From assembly GCA_902776285.1 (NCBI GenBank), contig CACYPK010000012.1:1-51999 (forward strand): a stretch of 51,999 nt of DNA, given 5' to 3'. Both the position numbers and the translations under genes were made by a program. Below are positions 33,335 to 40,970 of the stretch, piece by piece. The notes beneath the pieces are model-generated. The model saw nothing but the letters and a program-made list of their open reading frames with translations, was not told the origin of the DNA and did no database searches. This DNA comes from an uncultured Eubacteriales bacterium. Its GTDB lineage: Bacteria; Bacillota; Clostridia; Peptostreptococcales; Anaerovoracaceae. Positions within the stretch are counted from its first letter, which is position 1; the number at the start of each line of letters is the position of its first letter.

Positions 33335-34165
33335 ATGAGTAAAGCAGATCAACTATTCGTGAATATGTGCAGAGATGTTCTCGACCACGGCTTCAGTACC
33401 GAGGGCATGCCTGTGCGTCCGCGCTGGGAGGACGGTACTCCCGCGCACACTATCAAGAACTTCGGCGTGGTCAATCGTTATGACCTGTCGGAGGAATTTC
33501 CCGCGCTTACGCTCAGGCCGACGGCGATCAAGCTGGCGACCGATGAGATGCTCTGGATATGGCAGAAGAAGTCCAACAGGCTGGCTGATCTGAAGAGCCA
33601 TGTCTGGGATGAGTGGGCCGATGAAGAGGGCACCATCGGGAAGGCCTACGGCTATCAGATGTCAAAGAAGTACAAGTTCAAGCAGGGCGAGATGGATCAG
33701 GTGGACAATGTGCTGTGGTGCCTCAAGAATGACAGGTACAGCAGACGCATACTTACCAACATCTACAACTTTGAGGATCTCTCGGAGATGAGACTTGAGC
33801 CTTGCGCGTACTCCATGACTTTCAACGTGAAGGGCGACACGCTCAACGGCATACTCAACCAGAGGTCCCAGGACATACTGGCCGCGAACAACTGGAACGT
33901 GGTGCAGTACGCGATGCTTCTGATGATGATGGCTCAGGTGTCGGATCTTAAGGCCGGCGAGCTGGTTCACGTGATAGCGGACGCTCATATCTACGACAGG
34001 CATGTGCCGCTTATTGAGGAGCTGATCTCCAGGCCGCAGTACCCTGCGCCTAAGGTGACTCTCAATCCGGATGTTAAAGACTTCTACGCTTTCACGACGG
34101 ATGACATAAAAGTGGAGAACTATCAGCACGGCGAACAGATACGGAACATTCCGGTTGCGGTATAG
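33335..34165 (+). CDS. thyA: Thymidylate synthase, ThyA type (divergent active-site motifs)
   Basis: 276 residues; converts dUMP to dTMP with methylene-tetrahydrofolate. The catalytic Cys (~157) sits in LEPCAYSMTFNV, where typical ThyA has P-C-H. The usual R-S-x-D-x-x-L-G-x-P-F-N motif is NQRSQDILAANNWNVVQYA. The dUMP-binding H-x-Y appears in DAHIYDRHVPLIEEL. The overall length and motif order are right for ThyA, but these substitutions mark a divergent clade. No Shine-Dalgarno is evident before the ATG. It overlaps functionally with folA 1.3 kb downstream, a common thyA-folA pairing. Confidence 0.85.
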   Translation: MSKADQLFVNMCRDVLDHGFSTEGMPVRPRWEDGTPAHTIKNFGVVNRYDLSEEFPALTLRPTAIKLATDEMLWIWQKKSNRLADLKSHVWDEWADEEGTIGKAYGYQMSKKYKFKQGEMDQVDNVLWCLKNDRYSRRILTNIYNFEDLSEMRLEPCAYSMTFNVKGDTLNGILNQRSQDILAANNWNVVQYAMLLMMMAQVSDLKAGELVHVIADAHIYDRHVPLIEELISRPQYPAPKVTLNPDVKDFYAFTTDDIKVENYQHGEQIRNIPVAV

Positions 34166-34166
34166 G

Positions 34167-34565
34167 ATGACAATACAAGAGATAAACAAAATGAATACAA
34201 GCACGCTGGCTTACCTTGGGGACGCCGTCTTTGAGGTAATAGTGCGTGAGAAGATAGTCATGGAAAAGCCCGGCGATGTAGGAAGGGCGCACCATACCGC
34301 TGTCAGGTACGTCTCGGCGGCAGGTCAGGCTCTGGCCGCAAGGACCATGATAGCCGAGGGCTTTCTGACTGAAGAAGAGGAACATATCTACAAGAGGGCG
34401 CGTAACCACCGCGCCATGTCGAGACCGCAGAACGCGGATCCTCGCGAATACAAGATAGCTACCGGCTTCGAAGCCCTGCTGGGCTTCCTCTACCTGTCGG
34501 ACGACAGGCAGAGGCTCCGCGAGATCGCGGCCGAAGCCGTCCGCATAGTCGATTCCAAAAAATAA
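34167..34565 (+). CDS. mrnC: Mini-ribonuclease III (MrnC)
   Basis: 132 residues. It is the RNase III catalytic domain only, without the double-stranded-RNA-binding domain. The catalytic acidic residues lie in LAYLGDAVFEVIVRE and in the C-terminal ATGFEALLGFLYLS. The basic segment YKRARNHRAMSRPQNADPREYK lies in between. MrnC matures 23S rRNA ends in Bacillus. The usual neighbour cysS is two genes upstream, as in many Firmicutes. The start at 34167 lies one base after the thyA stop; a Met at 34191 is an alternative. Confidence 0.9.
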   Translation: MTIQEINKMNTSTLAYLGDAVFEVIVREKIVMEKPGDVGRAHHTAVRYVSAAGQALAARTMIAEGFLTEEEEHIYKRARNHRAMSRPQNADPREYKIATGFEALLGFLYLSDDRQRLREIAAEAVRIVDSKK

Positions 34566-34596
34566 CTCTGTTAAGCAAGATCTGACGGGAGCCGGC

Positions 34597-35496
34597 ATGA
34601 AACTTCGTTTTTCGGAAAACAGCAAAGTGTTCACGATCCACACGGACGGGATACCGTACCTCTCGTTTGACATGCTCGACGAACTCGGCGTGCCAAATCT
34701 TTACAGCACCAGATATATAAGCTGGGATGCGGAGAACGGAAATGGTATCACCGGTCTGAGGACAGCCATAATGAAGACGGAGGATCCCGCGGAGGCAGCC
34801 CCTGTATGCAGGGCAAACAGGGACGCCCTGGCGCGCCAGCTGGGCTCATCGCTCGCGATGGAGATCTCCACCGATCAGAAGCACACGAATTACGTACATG
34901 TCGCTTCCGGAGAAGACCTTGGGGTCCCGCCGGTCGGCAGCGTTCTGCACAGGCAGTTCGTTGACGGCGTAGTGACCGATATTCCGGACGCTCTTCTGAC
35001 AGCCTTTGGCGGGGACTGCCCGCCTGTGTACATAGTCGACCCGGTGAAAAAGACCGCCGGACTTGTGCACGCGGGCTGGAAGGGGACGCTGGGAAAGATT
35101 CCGCAGGTGGCGGTAGCCCAGATGGTCGTGAAGTTCGGATGCGATCCTTCGGACATGTACGCGGCAATAGGGCCGGGAGTCTGCAAAGACTGCTACGAGA
35201 TGGGCGACGAGGTCTATGACGCGTTCGCCGCTCAGTGGAGCAGGGAGGACGCCGACAGGATACTGAGCCGCTACCCGGCAAAGGACGGGGACGGCAGGGA
35301 GATCCCGGGCGGCAAGTACCACCTTGACCTGAGGGAGGCCAACAGGCTGACTCTCCTGAGGGCAGGCATACCCGAAGACCATATCGCTGTATCCAACGTA
35401 TGCACCATGTGCAACGTAGATAAATTCTATTCATATCGCGGCCGCCGCCTTGAAAACGAGCAGGCGGCCATGCTGGTGAATCATTGGGAGAGGTGA
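34597..35496 (+). CDS. pgeF: Peptidoglycan editing factor PgeF / laccase-domain (YlmD/YfiH) protein
   Basis: 299 residues. Metal-binding and active-site motifs of the multicopper-polyphenol-oxidase-like family are present: STDQKHTNYVHV, GGDCPPVYIVD, LVHAGWKGTLGKI, YAAIGPGVCKDCYEMGDEV and the C-terminal NVCTMCNVDKFYSYR. Family members are reported to remove mis-incorporated residues from peptidoglycan precursors or act as purine nucleoside phosphorylases/laccases. GGGAG precedes the start. It is followed one base later by folA. Confidence 0.88.
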   Translation: MKLRFSENSKVFTIHTDGIPYLSFDMLDELGVPNLYSTRYISWDAENGNGITGLRTAIMKTEDPAEAAPVCRANRDALARQLGSSLAMEISTDQKHTNYVHVASGEDLGVPPVGSVLHRQFVDGVVTDIPDALLTAFGGDCPPVYIVDPVKKTAGLVHAGWKGTLGKIPQVAVAQMVVKFGCDPSDMYAAIGPGVCKDCYEMGDEVYDAFAAQWSREDADRILSRYPAKDGDGREIPGGKYHLDLREANRLTLLRAGIPEDHIAVSNVCTMCNVDKFYSYRGRRLENEQAAMLVNHWER

Positions 35497-35497
35497 C

Positions 35498-35992
35498 ATG
35501 AATCTGATCGTCGCGGCAGACAGCAAATGGGGCATCGGAAAGAACGGCGGACTGCTCGCCGATCTTCCGACTGACATGAAGTATTTCAGGGAGCACACCG
35601 AAGGCAAGGCCGTCGTTATGGGCCGCAAGACCCTCGAGTCGCTGCCGGGCCGTAAGGGACTGCCCAAAAGAGTCAATTACGTGCTTACCACTAATCCGGA
35701 CTTCAAGGCGGAACGCTGCATAGCGGTCCACTCGGAAGACGAGCTTTGGGATGCTCTGTCCAGATACGAGCCTGACGATGTCTGGCTCATAGGCGGAGCC
35801 TCGCTGTTCAACTGGTTCTACTCGATGTGCGAACGGCTTTATGTCACAAAGATCGACGCGGATCTCGACGCTGACACGTTCATAGAAAACTTTGACGAGG
35901 ACCCGGACTTTGAGATCATCTCGGAAAGCGAGCCGGTCACGGAGAACGGCATAACATACAGATTCAGAGTCTACCAGAGAAAGGCAGACTGA
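35498..35992 (+). CDS. folA: Dihydrofolate reductase
   Basis: 164 residues. N-terminal LIVAADSKWGIGKNGGLLADLPTDMKYF in outline holds the substrate Asp of the L-P-x-D-M-K-x-F motif; VVMGRKTLESLP and the NADPH loop VWLIGGASLFNWF are present. It regenerates tetrahydrofolate, which ThyA consumes as dihydrofolate. The Met20-loop region (GIGKNGGLL) is normal, so no obvious resistance change is visible. GGGAGAGG precedes the ATG. It is the middle of a tightly spaced run pgeF-folA-rlmB. Confidence 0.92.
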   Translation: MNLIVAADSKWGIGKNGGLLADLPTDMKYFREHTEGKAVVMGRKTLESLPGRKGLPKRVNYVLTTNPDFKAERCIAVHSEDELWDALSRYEPDDVWLIGGASLFNWFYSMCERLYVTKIDADLDADTFIENFDEDPDFEIISESEPVTENGITYRFRVYQRKAD

Positions 35993-36002
35993 CGGTATTG
36001 CC

Positions 36003-36941
36003 ATGAGCAAAAGAGACAACAAGAGATTCAAAGATAAAGACAGAAAGAGCGCGCCTAAGAGAGGCGGCAAGAACCGCCGTGATTACGGCGACAGCTACGA
36101 GCCTAAAAGGAAAGCGGCAGGAAGACCGCGCGACGCCCGCAAGGTGCTGGGCTTTGACGCGGGAGAGCCTTTCGAAGACCGCCGCGCGCAGATAGGCGCG
36201 GACGGACTCGAGGTAGTAGCCGGCAGGAACCCGGTAGTCGAGGTTCTTTCCGGCGAGCGCGAGGTAGAGCGCGTATTCATAGCCGACGGTTCGGAGGGCT
36301 CGGTATCCAAGATCGTAGCGCTCGCCAGGGAAAAGGGAGTCATTGTCGACTTCGTTCCCAAGGAGAAGATAGACGCTATGGCGCCCGGCGTGAAGCACCA
36401 GGGTGTTGTCGCCAAGGTGAGTGAGTATAAATACGCGGATATGGAAGAAGTCTTTGCCAGGGCGGAAGCGTCGGGCGAGGATCCTTTCATTATTATTCTG
36501 GATGAGATATCCGACCCGCATAATCTGGGCGCGATAATCAGGACGGCTGAGTGCGCCGGCGCTCACGGGGTCGTGATCCCAAAGAGGCGCGCCGCCTCTT
36601 TGACGCAGACAGTCGCGCTGTCTGCCGCCGGCGCCATAGAAAACATGCCGGTCGTACAGGTCACCAATCTTGCGCGTACCATAGAAGACCTTAAGGAAAG
36701 AGGCATATGGGTAGGCGCGGCCGACATGGACGGCGAGACCTACTATGAAGCCAACCTAACTGGCCCTATAGCCATAGTCATAGGCAACGAGGGCAAGGGG
36801 GTCGGCCGCCTGGTAAAGGAAAAATGCGATTTCGTGCTTTCCATCCCAATGTACGGAAAGATCAACTCGCTGAACGCGTCCAACGCTGCCGCGGTTCTTA
36901 TGTACGGGATCAGAAGACAAAGAACGGAGCACAAACGCTGA
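36003..36941 (+). CDS. rlmB: RlmB/TrmH-family 23S rRNA 2'-O-ribose methyltransferase
   Basis: 312 residues. A very basic N-terminal extension (~1-60, KRDNKRFKDKDRKSAPKR) precedes the substrate-binding domain (VAGRNPVVEVLSG...) and the SPOUT domain with DPHNLGAIIRTAECAGAHG, VIGNEGKGVGRLV and IPMYGKINSLNASNAAAVL, which form the trefoil knot that binds S-adenosylmethionine. RlmB methylates G2251 of 23S rRNA in E. coli; specificity here is by family. The basic extension is longer than in E. coli RlmB. A terminator follows. Confidence 0.9.
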   Translation: MSKRDNKRFKDKDRKSAPKRGGKNRRDYGDSYEPKRKAAGRPRDARKVLGFDAGEPFEDRRAQIGADGLEVVAGRNPVVEVLSGEREVERVFIADGSEGSVSKIVALAREKGVIVDFVPKEKIDAMAPGVKHQGVVAKVSEYKYADMEEVFARAEASGEDPFIIILDEISDPHNLGAIIRTAECAGAHGVVIPKRRAASLTQTVALSAAGAIENMPVVQVTNLARTIEDLKERGIWVGAADMDGETYYEANLTGPIAIVIGNEGKGVGRLVKEKCDFVLSIPMYGKINSLNASNAAAVLMYGIRRQRTEHKR

Positions 36942-36978
36942 CACGAAAAAGGCGGTATTCCTATTGACGGAAACCCGC

Positions 36979-37014
36979 AAGCGGAGACACAGGCTCTCCG
37001 CTTAAATCTTTTTT
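36979..37014 (+). terminator. Rho-independent terminator after rlmB
   Basis: AAGCGGAGA (36979-36987) pairs with TCTCCGCTT (36995-37003), loop of 7 nt, then AAATCTTTTTT. Confidence 0.85.
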
Positions 37015-37034
37015 GGGGAAAAACAAGAAAGCGC

Positions 37035-37063
37035 TTGACATCGTAACCCTTGCAAAGTAAACT
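37035..37063 (+). promoter_or_regulatory. Promoter of the rpmG-secE-nusG-rplK-rplA operon
   Basis: Perfect TTGACA (37035-37040), 17-nt spacer, TAAACT (37058-37063). A GTTTTC/GAAAAC hairpin (37115-37130) lies in the ~100-nt leader. The layout is like the rpsL promoter at 48603. Confidence 0.75.
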
Positions 37064-37171
37064 AATTGAGCGACTTTAAGAAGAAAATCGGAGCACTGGG
37101 CAACCGGGCTTCGAGTTTTCGATTGAAAACGACACAAATTTCAAGCATTACATAGATCACGGAGGAAAGAG

Positions 37172-37333
37172 ATGGCAGCAGGCGTTAGACAGAAAGTCAT
37201 CCTGGCATGCACCGAGTGCAAGCAGAGAAACTACAATACCATGAAGAACAAGAGAAACAATCCTGACAGGATCGAACTCATGAAGTATTGCAAGTTCTGC
37301 AACAAGGAGACTCTCCACAAAGAGACCAAGTAA
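37172..37333 (+). CDS. rpmG: 50S ribosomal protein L33
   Basis: 53 residues. Sequence pattern [48 protein letters not shown] (given in pieces) is typical L33. The two CxxC pairs (CTEC and CKFC) are kept, so this is the zinc-binding C+ form. GGAGGAAAGAG precedes the ATG. It is the first gene of the operon and lies in the standard Firmicutes position before secE. Confidence 0.96.
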   Translation: MAAGVRQKVILACTECKQRNYNTMKNKRNNPDRIELMKYCKFCNKETLHKETK

Positions 37334-37363
37334 TCTGTAGACAGAAACACACGGAGACAGATC

Positions 37364-37690
37364 ATGGCAAACAGCAATAACACCGGAAGCAAGCAGGACC
37401 AGGCGAACAAGTCAAAAGAAGATCTCGCCAAGGCAGCGGCAAAAGCTTCCGCAAGCAAACAGAATCAGAACAAGGGCAAGAGCCAGGGCAAGAAGAAGAC
37501 GGGTATCATCGCATACCTCAAGGGCGTCAGGCAGGAGTTCAGGAAGGTCGTATGGCCTACAAGAGAAGAACTCACGACTGATACTATTGTTGTATTTGCC
37601 TGCGTCATTTTCTTCGCGCTTGCGTTCTGGCTGATCGATACGGGATTCCTGGCCGCTCTCAAGGGCATCCTCGGAATAACCCTGTCCTGA
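37364..37690 (+). CDS. secE: Preprotein translocase subunit SecE
   Basis: 108 residues. The C-terminal ~62 residues are canonical single-span SecE: YLKGVRQEFRKVVWPTREEL (the amphipathic, conserved W-P-T-R-x-E segment) followed by one hydrophobic helix (~78-98). The N-terminal ~45 residues are an Ala/Lys/Gln/Asn-rich low-complexity extension absent from minimal SecE proteins. It is located between rpmG and nusG as expected. Confidence 0.94.
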   Translation: MANSNNTGSKQDQANKSKEDLAKAAAKASASKQNQNKGKSQGKKKTGIIAYLKGVRQEFRKVVWPTREELTTDTIVVFACVIFFALAFWLIDTGFLAALKGILGITLS

Positions 37691-37705
37691 CCCAAGGAGT
37701 ATTAA

Positions 37706-38326
37706 ATGACAGATAAGATCGATAACATCGAAAATATCGAGACCACCGAAACGAGAGAACCGGTCAAGTCCAGCGTGTCCCCGCTCGAAGGCGAGGGCCT
37801 CAGAGGCGACGGAACAGCCAAGTGGTATGTTGTGCACACATATTCCGGCTACGAGAACAAGGTCAAGAACAGCATCGACAGAATGGTCGAGTACCGCGGC
37901 ATGCAGGACCTCATCCAGGAAGTAGTCATTCCGACTGAAGACAGGATCGAGATCAAGGACGGTGTCAAGAAGGTAAAGACCCGCAAGCTGTTCCCGGGAT
38001 ACGTAGTCATCAAGATGGTCGTAAACAACGAGACATGGTACCTTGTGCGTAACACTGAAGGCGTTACCGGTTTCGTAGGTCACGGTTCCGATCCTATCCC
38101 TCTGACAAAGGAGGAGATCGTAAGGATGGGAATCGAAAAACTCAGGATCGACCTGGATATCGAGGTGGGCGATACGATCCGCATCATCGGAGGAGTCTTT
38201 GAAGGCCAGCTCGGCATAGTAGAAGCCATCAATCCGGAGAAGCAGATCGTGAAGGTCCGCATCTCGATGTTCGGTAGAGATACCCCTGCGGAGATCGAAT
38301 TCTCCCAGGTAAGCAAGCTGCGCTAG
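37706..38326 (+). CDS. nusG: Transcription termination/antitermination protein NusG
   Basis: 206 residues. The NGN domain starts at KWYVVHTYSGYENKVKNSI (~35) after a ~33-residue acidic, Thr/Glu-rich N-terminal extension. The C-terminal KOW domain is EVGDTIRIIGGVFEGQLGIVEAIN. NusG links RNA polymerase to Rho or ribosomes. AAGGAG precedes the ATG. Gene order secE-nusG-rplK is canonical. Confidence 0.96.
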   Translation: MTDKIDNIENIETTETREPVKSSVSPLEGEGLRGDGTAKWYVVHTYSGYENKVKNSIDRMVEYRGMQDLIQEVVIPTEDRIEIKDGVKKVKTRKLFPGYVVIKMVVNNETWYLVRNTEGVTGFVGHGSDPIPLTKEEIVRMGIEKLRIDLDIEVGDTIRIIGGVFEGQLGIVEAINPEKQIVKVRISMFGRDTPAEIEFSQVSKLR

Positions 38327-38359
38327 CAGCCTGCAAAAAACTTAAGAAAGGAGAAAGCA

Positions 38360-38785
38360 ATGGCAAAGAAGATCGACGGCTATATCAAGCTGCAGATCCC
38401 TGCCGGAGGAGCCACTCCTGCACCACCGGTTGGTCCGGCTCTCGGACAGAAGAGCGTCAACATCATGGACTTCTGCAAGCAGTTCAATGCAAGGACACAG
38501 GACCAGCAGGGAATGATCATCCCGGTCGTAATCACAGTTTACACTGACAGATCATTCGACTTCGTGTGCAAGACTCCGCCAGCCGCAGTCCTCATCAAGA
38601 AGGCAGCAGGCATCGAGCACGCGTCCGGAACCCCTAACAAGGAAAAGGTCGCTTCCATCACGCTCGCACAGGCAGAAGAGATCGCAAAGACAAAGATGCC
38701 GGATCTCAATGCAGCATCCCTCGAGGCAGCAGTAGACATGATCAAGGGAACAGCCCGCAGCATGGGAGTCACGGTAGTTGAGTAA
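38360..38785 (+). CDS. rplK: 50S ribosomal protein L11
   Basis: 141 residues, standard length. [22 protein letters not shown], the thiostrepton-loop prolines, [13 protein letters not shown] and the RNA-binding C-terminal domain ([12 protein letters not shown]) are all present. AAAGGAG precedes the ATG. L11 forms the GTPase-associated centre of the large subunit. Confidence 0.97.
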   Translation: MAKKIDGYIKLQIPAGGATPAPPVGPALGQKSVNIMDFCKQFNARTQDQQGMIIPVVITVYTDRSFDFVCKTPPAAVLIKKAAGIEHASGTPNKEKVASITLAQAEEIAKTKMPDLNAASLEAAVDMIKGTARSMGVTVVE

Positions 38786-38829
38786 TGAAGTGGGAGGCTG
38801 AAAGCCGCTTGTACCACAAGGAGGAAAAA

Positions 38830-39525
38830 ATGAAAAGATCAAAGAGATACGCGGAGCTCGCGAAGACTTATGACAAGCACGAGCTCGTAGACGTAGAAAC
38901 AGCAGTAAAGCTTATCAAGAGCTTTGACAACGCAAAGTTCGACGAGACCGTTGAGATGCACTTCCGTCTCGGAGTAGACGGCAGACACGCTGATCAGCAG
39001 GTAAGAGGAGCCATGGTACTCCCTCACGGCACAGGCAAGACCAAGAAAGTCCTGGTTTTCGCTAAGGGCCCTAAGGCAGAGGAAGCACTGGCAGCAGGCG
39101 CTGACTTCGTAGGCGCTGAGGACATGGCAGAGAAGATCCAGAAAGAGAACTGGTTCGAATTCGACGCAGTCGTAGCGACACCTGACATGATGGGAGTCGT
39201 AGGACGTCTCGGTAAGATCCTGGGACCTAGAGGACTCATGCCAAACCCTAAGTCGGGTACAGTCACAATGGACCTCACAAAGGCCCTTGCAGACATCAAG
39301 GCCGGTAAGGTCGAGTACAGACTGGACAAGTCCAACATCATCCACTGCATCATCGGCAAGAAGTCCTTCACGGAAGAGCAGCTGGTAGAGAACGCTAACG
39401 CTCTCATCCAGGCCATCGCAAAGGCTAAGCCGGCAGCAGCAAAGGGACAGTACTTCAAGAGCATCAGCATCGCCGCGACGATGAGCCCTGGAGTAAAGGT
39501 AAACCCTGCGACAGTGACACTCTAG
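38830..39525 (+). CDS. rplA: 50S ribosomal protein L1
   Basis: 231 residues. [44 protein letters not shown] and the signature [19 protein letters not shown] are present in order. The start at 38830 was chosen for its AAGGAGG ribosome binding site and the family N-terminus; the frame is open 15 codons further upstream and overlaps rplK by one base. Confidence 0.96.
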   Translation: MKRSKRYAELAKTYDKHELVDVETAVKLIKSFDNAKFDETVEMHFRLGVDGRHADQQVRGAMVLPHGTGKTKKVLVFAKGPKAEEALAAGADFVGAEDMAEKIQKENWFEFDAVVATPDMMGVVGRLGKILGPRGLMPNPKSGTVTMDLTKALADIKAGKVEYRLDKSNIIHCIIGKKSFTEEQLVENANALIQAIAKAKPAAAKGQYFKSISIAATMSPGVKVNPATVTL

Positions 39526-39550
39526 TCTGACAAGACAAAGAAAAACGAAT

Positions 39551-39655
39551 ATCCAACCTAAGACAGCGGGTGCGAAAGCTTAATTTCCCGCCGAGGTACA
39601 ATTCATAGATTTGAACCCCGCTGTCTTTATGAGCAGCGGGGTATTTGTACCTACA
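39551..39655 (+). ncRNA. Ribosomal protein L10 leader (autoregulatory mRNA element)
   Basis: The segment AAGACAGCGGGTGCG...CTTAATTTCCCGCCGAGGT (39560-39597) is the classic Firmicutes L10-binding leader, in which excess L10(L12)4 binds its own mRNA. Downstream CCCCGCTG (39616-39623) pairs with CAGCGGGG (39634-39641) as a terminator-like hairpin. CCCGCTGTC (39617-39625) can instead pair with GACAGCGGG (39562-39570), giving mutually exclusive structures suited to attenuation. The regulated genes are rplJ and rplL. Confidence 0.88.
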
Positions 39656-39697
39656 TGACAAAATAAGGCGAAGGGATATCGCCGGAAAGGAGAAAAA

Positions 39698-40195
39698 ATG
39701 TCTGTAGAAGCAAAGCAAGCAAAACAGGTCGTCATCGACGAGATCAAGAGCAAGTTTGACAAGGCCGGATCCATCGTAGCAGTTGACTATCTGGGACTCA
39801 CTGTAGCCGAGGCTGACAAGATGAGAGCAGATCTCAGAAAGGAAGGCGTCGACTTCACAGTATACAAGAACACGCTCATCAAGAGAGCGATCGACGGAAC
39901 CGAATTCGCCGGTCTCGCTGAGGGAGACATCCTCAAGGGTTCAACGGCGCTCGCGTTCAGCAGTGATGACATCACGGCAGGCGCAAGAGTTCTGGCAAAG
40001 TCCATCAAGGAATTCAAGAAGATGGCGTTCAAGGGCGGATACGTAGAAGGAAACGTTTACGATAAGGCCCAGATCGAAGAGTTCGCAAGCATTCCGGGCA
40101 GAGAGGTGCTCATCGCACGTTTCATGGGAAGCATCCAGAGCCCAATGACAAAGCTCGCGCTCACACTCAAAGCTATCGCAGAAAAAGAAGCATAA
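39698..40195 (+). CDS. rplJ: 50S ribosomal protein L10
   Basis: 165 residues. KQVVIDEIKSKFDKAGSIVAVDYLGLTVAEAD at the N-terminus (in outline), FTVYKNTLIKRAIDG, and the C-terminal helix that docks L7/L12 dimers (LTLKAIAEKEA) are present. AAAGGAG precedes the ATG. Expression is probably controlled by the L10 leader just upstream. Confidence 0.97.
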   Translation: MSVEAKQAKQVVIDEIKSKFDKAGSIVAVDYLGLTVAEADKMRADLRKEGVDFTVYKNTLIKRAIDGTEFAGLAEGDILKGSTALAFSSDDITAGARVLAKSIKEFKKMAFKGGYVEGNVYDKAQIEEFASIPGREVLIARFMGSIQSPMTKLALTLKAIAEKEA

Positions 40196-40262
40196 TTAAA
40201 CTGATTACACACAAGGCGGCATGAAAACCGCGTAACTGAAATTTTGAAAAAGGAGAAAAACA

Positions 40263-40628
40263 ATGGATAAGACTCAGATCATTGAGGCTCTGAAGAGCAT
40301 GACTATTCTTGAGATCAACGAGCTCGTTAAGGCTCTTGAGGAAGAATTCGGCGTAAGCGCAGTAGCAGTAGCAGCACCGGCAGGAGCTGGCGCAGCAGCT
40401 GCTGAAGAGGAAGAAAAGAGCGATTTCAACGTCGTTCTGAAGGAGATCGGACAGGAAAAGATCAAGGTTATCAAGGCTGTCAGAGAAGCTACAGGACTCG
40501 GCCTGAAGGAAGCAAAGGAACTCGTAGACTCCGCCCCTACAACAATCAAGGAAGGCGCGCTGCCTGACGAAGCTAACGCTCTCAAGGAAACTCTCGAGGC
40601 TGTTGGCGCTGTAGTAGAACTCCAGTAG
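40263..40628 (+). CDS. rplL: 50S ribosomal protein L7/L12
   Basis: 121 residues. N-terminal dimerisation domain ([20 protein letters not shown]), an Ala/Gly-rich hinge ([17 protein letters not shown]), and the C-terminal factor-binding domain ([25 protein letters not shown]) are in order. AAAGGAG precedes the ATG. Confidence 0.97.
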   Translation: MDKTQIIEALKSMTILEINELVKALEEEFGVSAVAVAAPAGAGAAAAEEEEKSDFNVVLKEIGQEKIKVIKAVREATGLGLKEAKELVDSAPTTIKEGALPDEANALKETLEAVGAVVELQ

Positions 40629-40647
40629 TTCAACTTCATTTGCGGAT

Positions 40648-40797
40648 GGCCTTCCGCAAATTTCCGTCCGAACCGTACGGCTCTCGCCTCGCTGCGGCTT
40701 GACGCAGCGGTACTAAGCTCTGACTTCGCCTTCGGCTCGTCAATCGCTAAGTGCCGGCTACCGCAGAGCCGGTTCGCCCGGATATTTGCTCGCGGCC
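40648..40797 (+). repeat. Interspersed structured element, copy 3
   Basis: The left arm (40648-40674) and right arm (40771-40797) are complementary over about 20 of 27 positions, in blocks GGCC, GCAAAT, TCCG and CGAACC. After a GTAC bulge, GGCTC pairs with GAGCC. Inside are the hairpin GCTGCG/CGCAGC, the helix GGTACTAAGC/GCTAAGTGCC and the hairpin TGAC..GCC/GGC..GTCA. The core matches copies 1 and 2. It separates rplL from rpoB and with the next hairpin accounts for most of the 342-nt gene-free stretch 40629-40970. Confidence 0.85.
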
Positions 40798-40852
40798 TTC
40801 ATACAAACAAACACTTTACAAATTGGACTGTGCGATATCAGTCCGACCCACG

Positions 40853-40894
40853 CAATAAAATGAGCCCCGGCTATCGAGGCTCATTTCGTGCGTA
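40853..40894 (+). terminator. Hairpin between rplL and rpoB
   Basis: ACGCA then AAATGAGCC (40858-40866) pair with GGCTCATTT (40878-40886) and TGCGT. The T-run is short, so it could be a partial terminator or a processing site reducing transcription from rplL into rpoB. A smaller GGACTG/CAGTCC hairpin precedes it near 40825-40845. Confidence 0.5.
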
Positions 40895-40970
40895 ATAAGA
40901 GCCGTAAAATACGGCAAAAACAGGGAAAAATTCTGCATTTTTTAGAAAACAACAGAAGGAGCATAATACA

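Noticed and set aside
37080..37135. A possible tRNA gene upstream of rpmG, where some Firmicutes have tRNA-Trp
   Set aside because: The sequence does not form a cloverleaf: no GTTCRANNC T-loop and no acceptor stem. Only a small GTTTTC/GAAAAC hairpin is present.
40820..40850. A fourth site of array B type near rpoB (GGACTG...CAGTCC)
   Set aside because: Only one short inverted pair with a different spacing; resemblance to TCGGACTAA is partial and could be chance.
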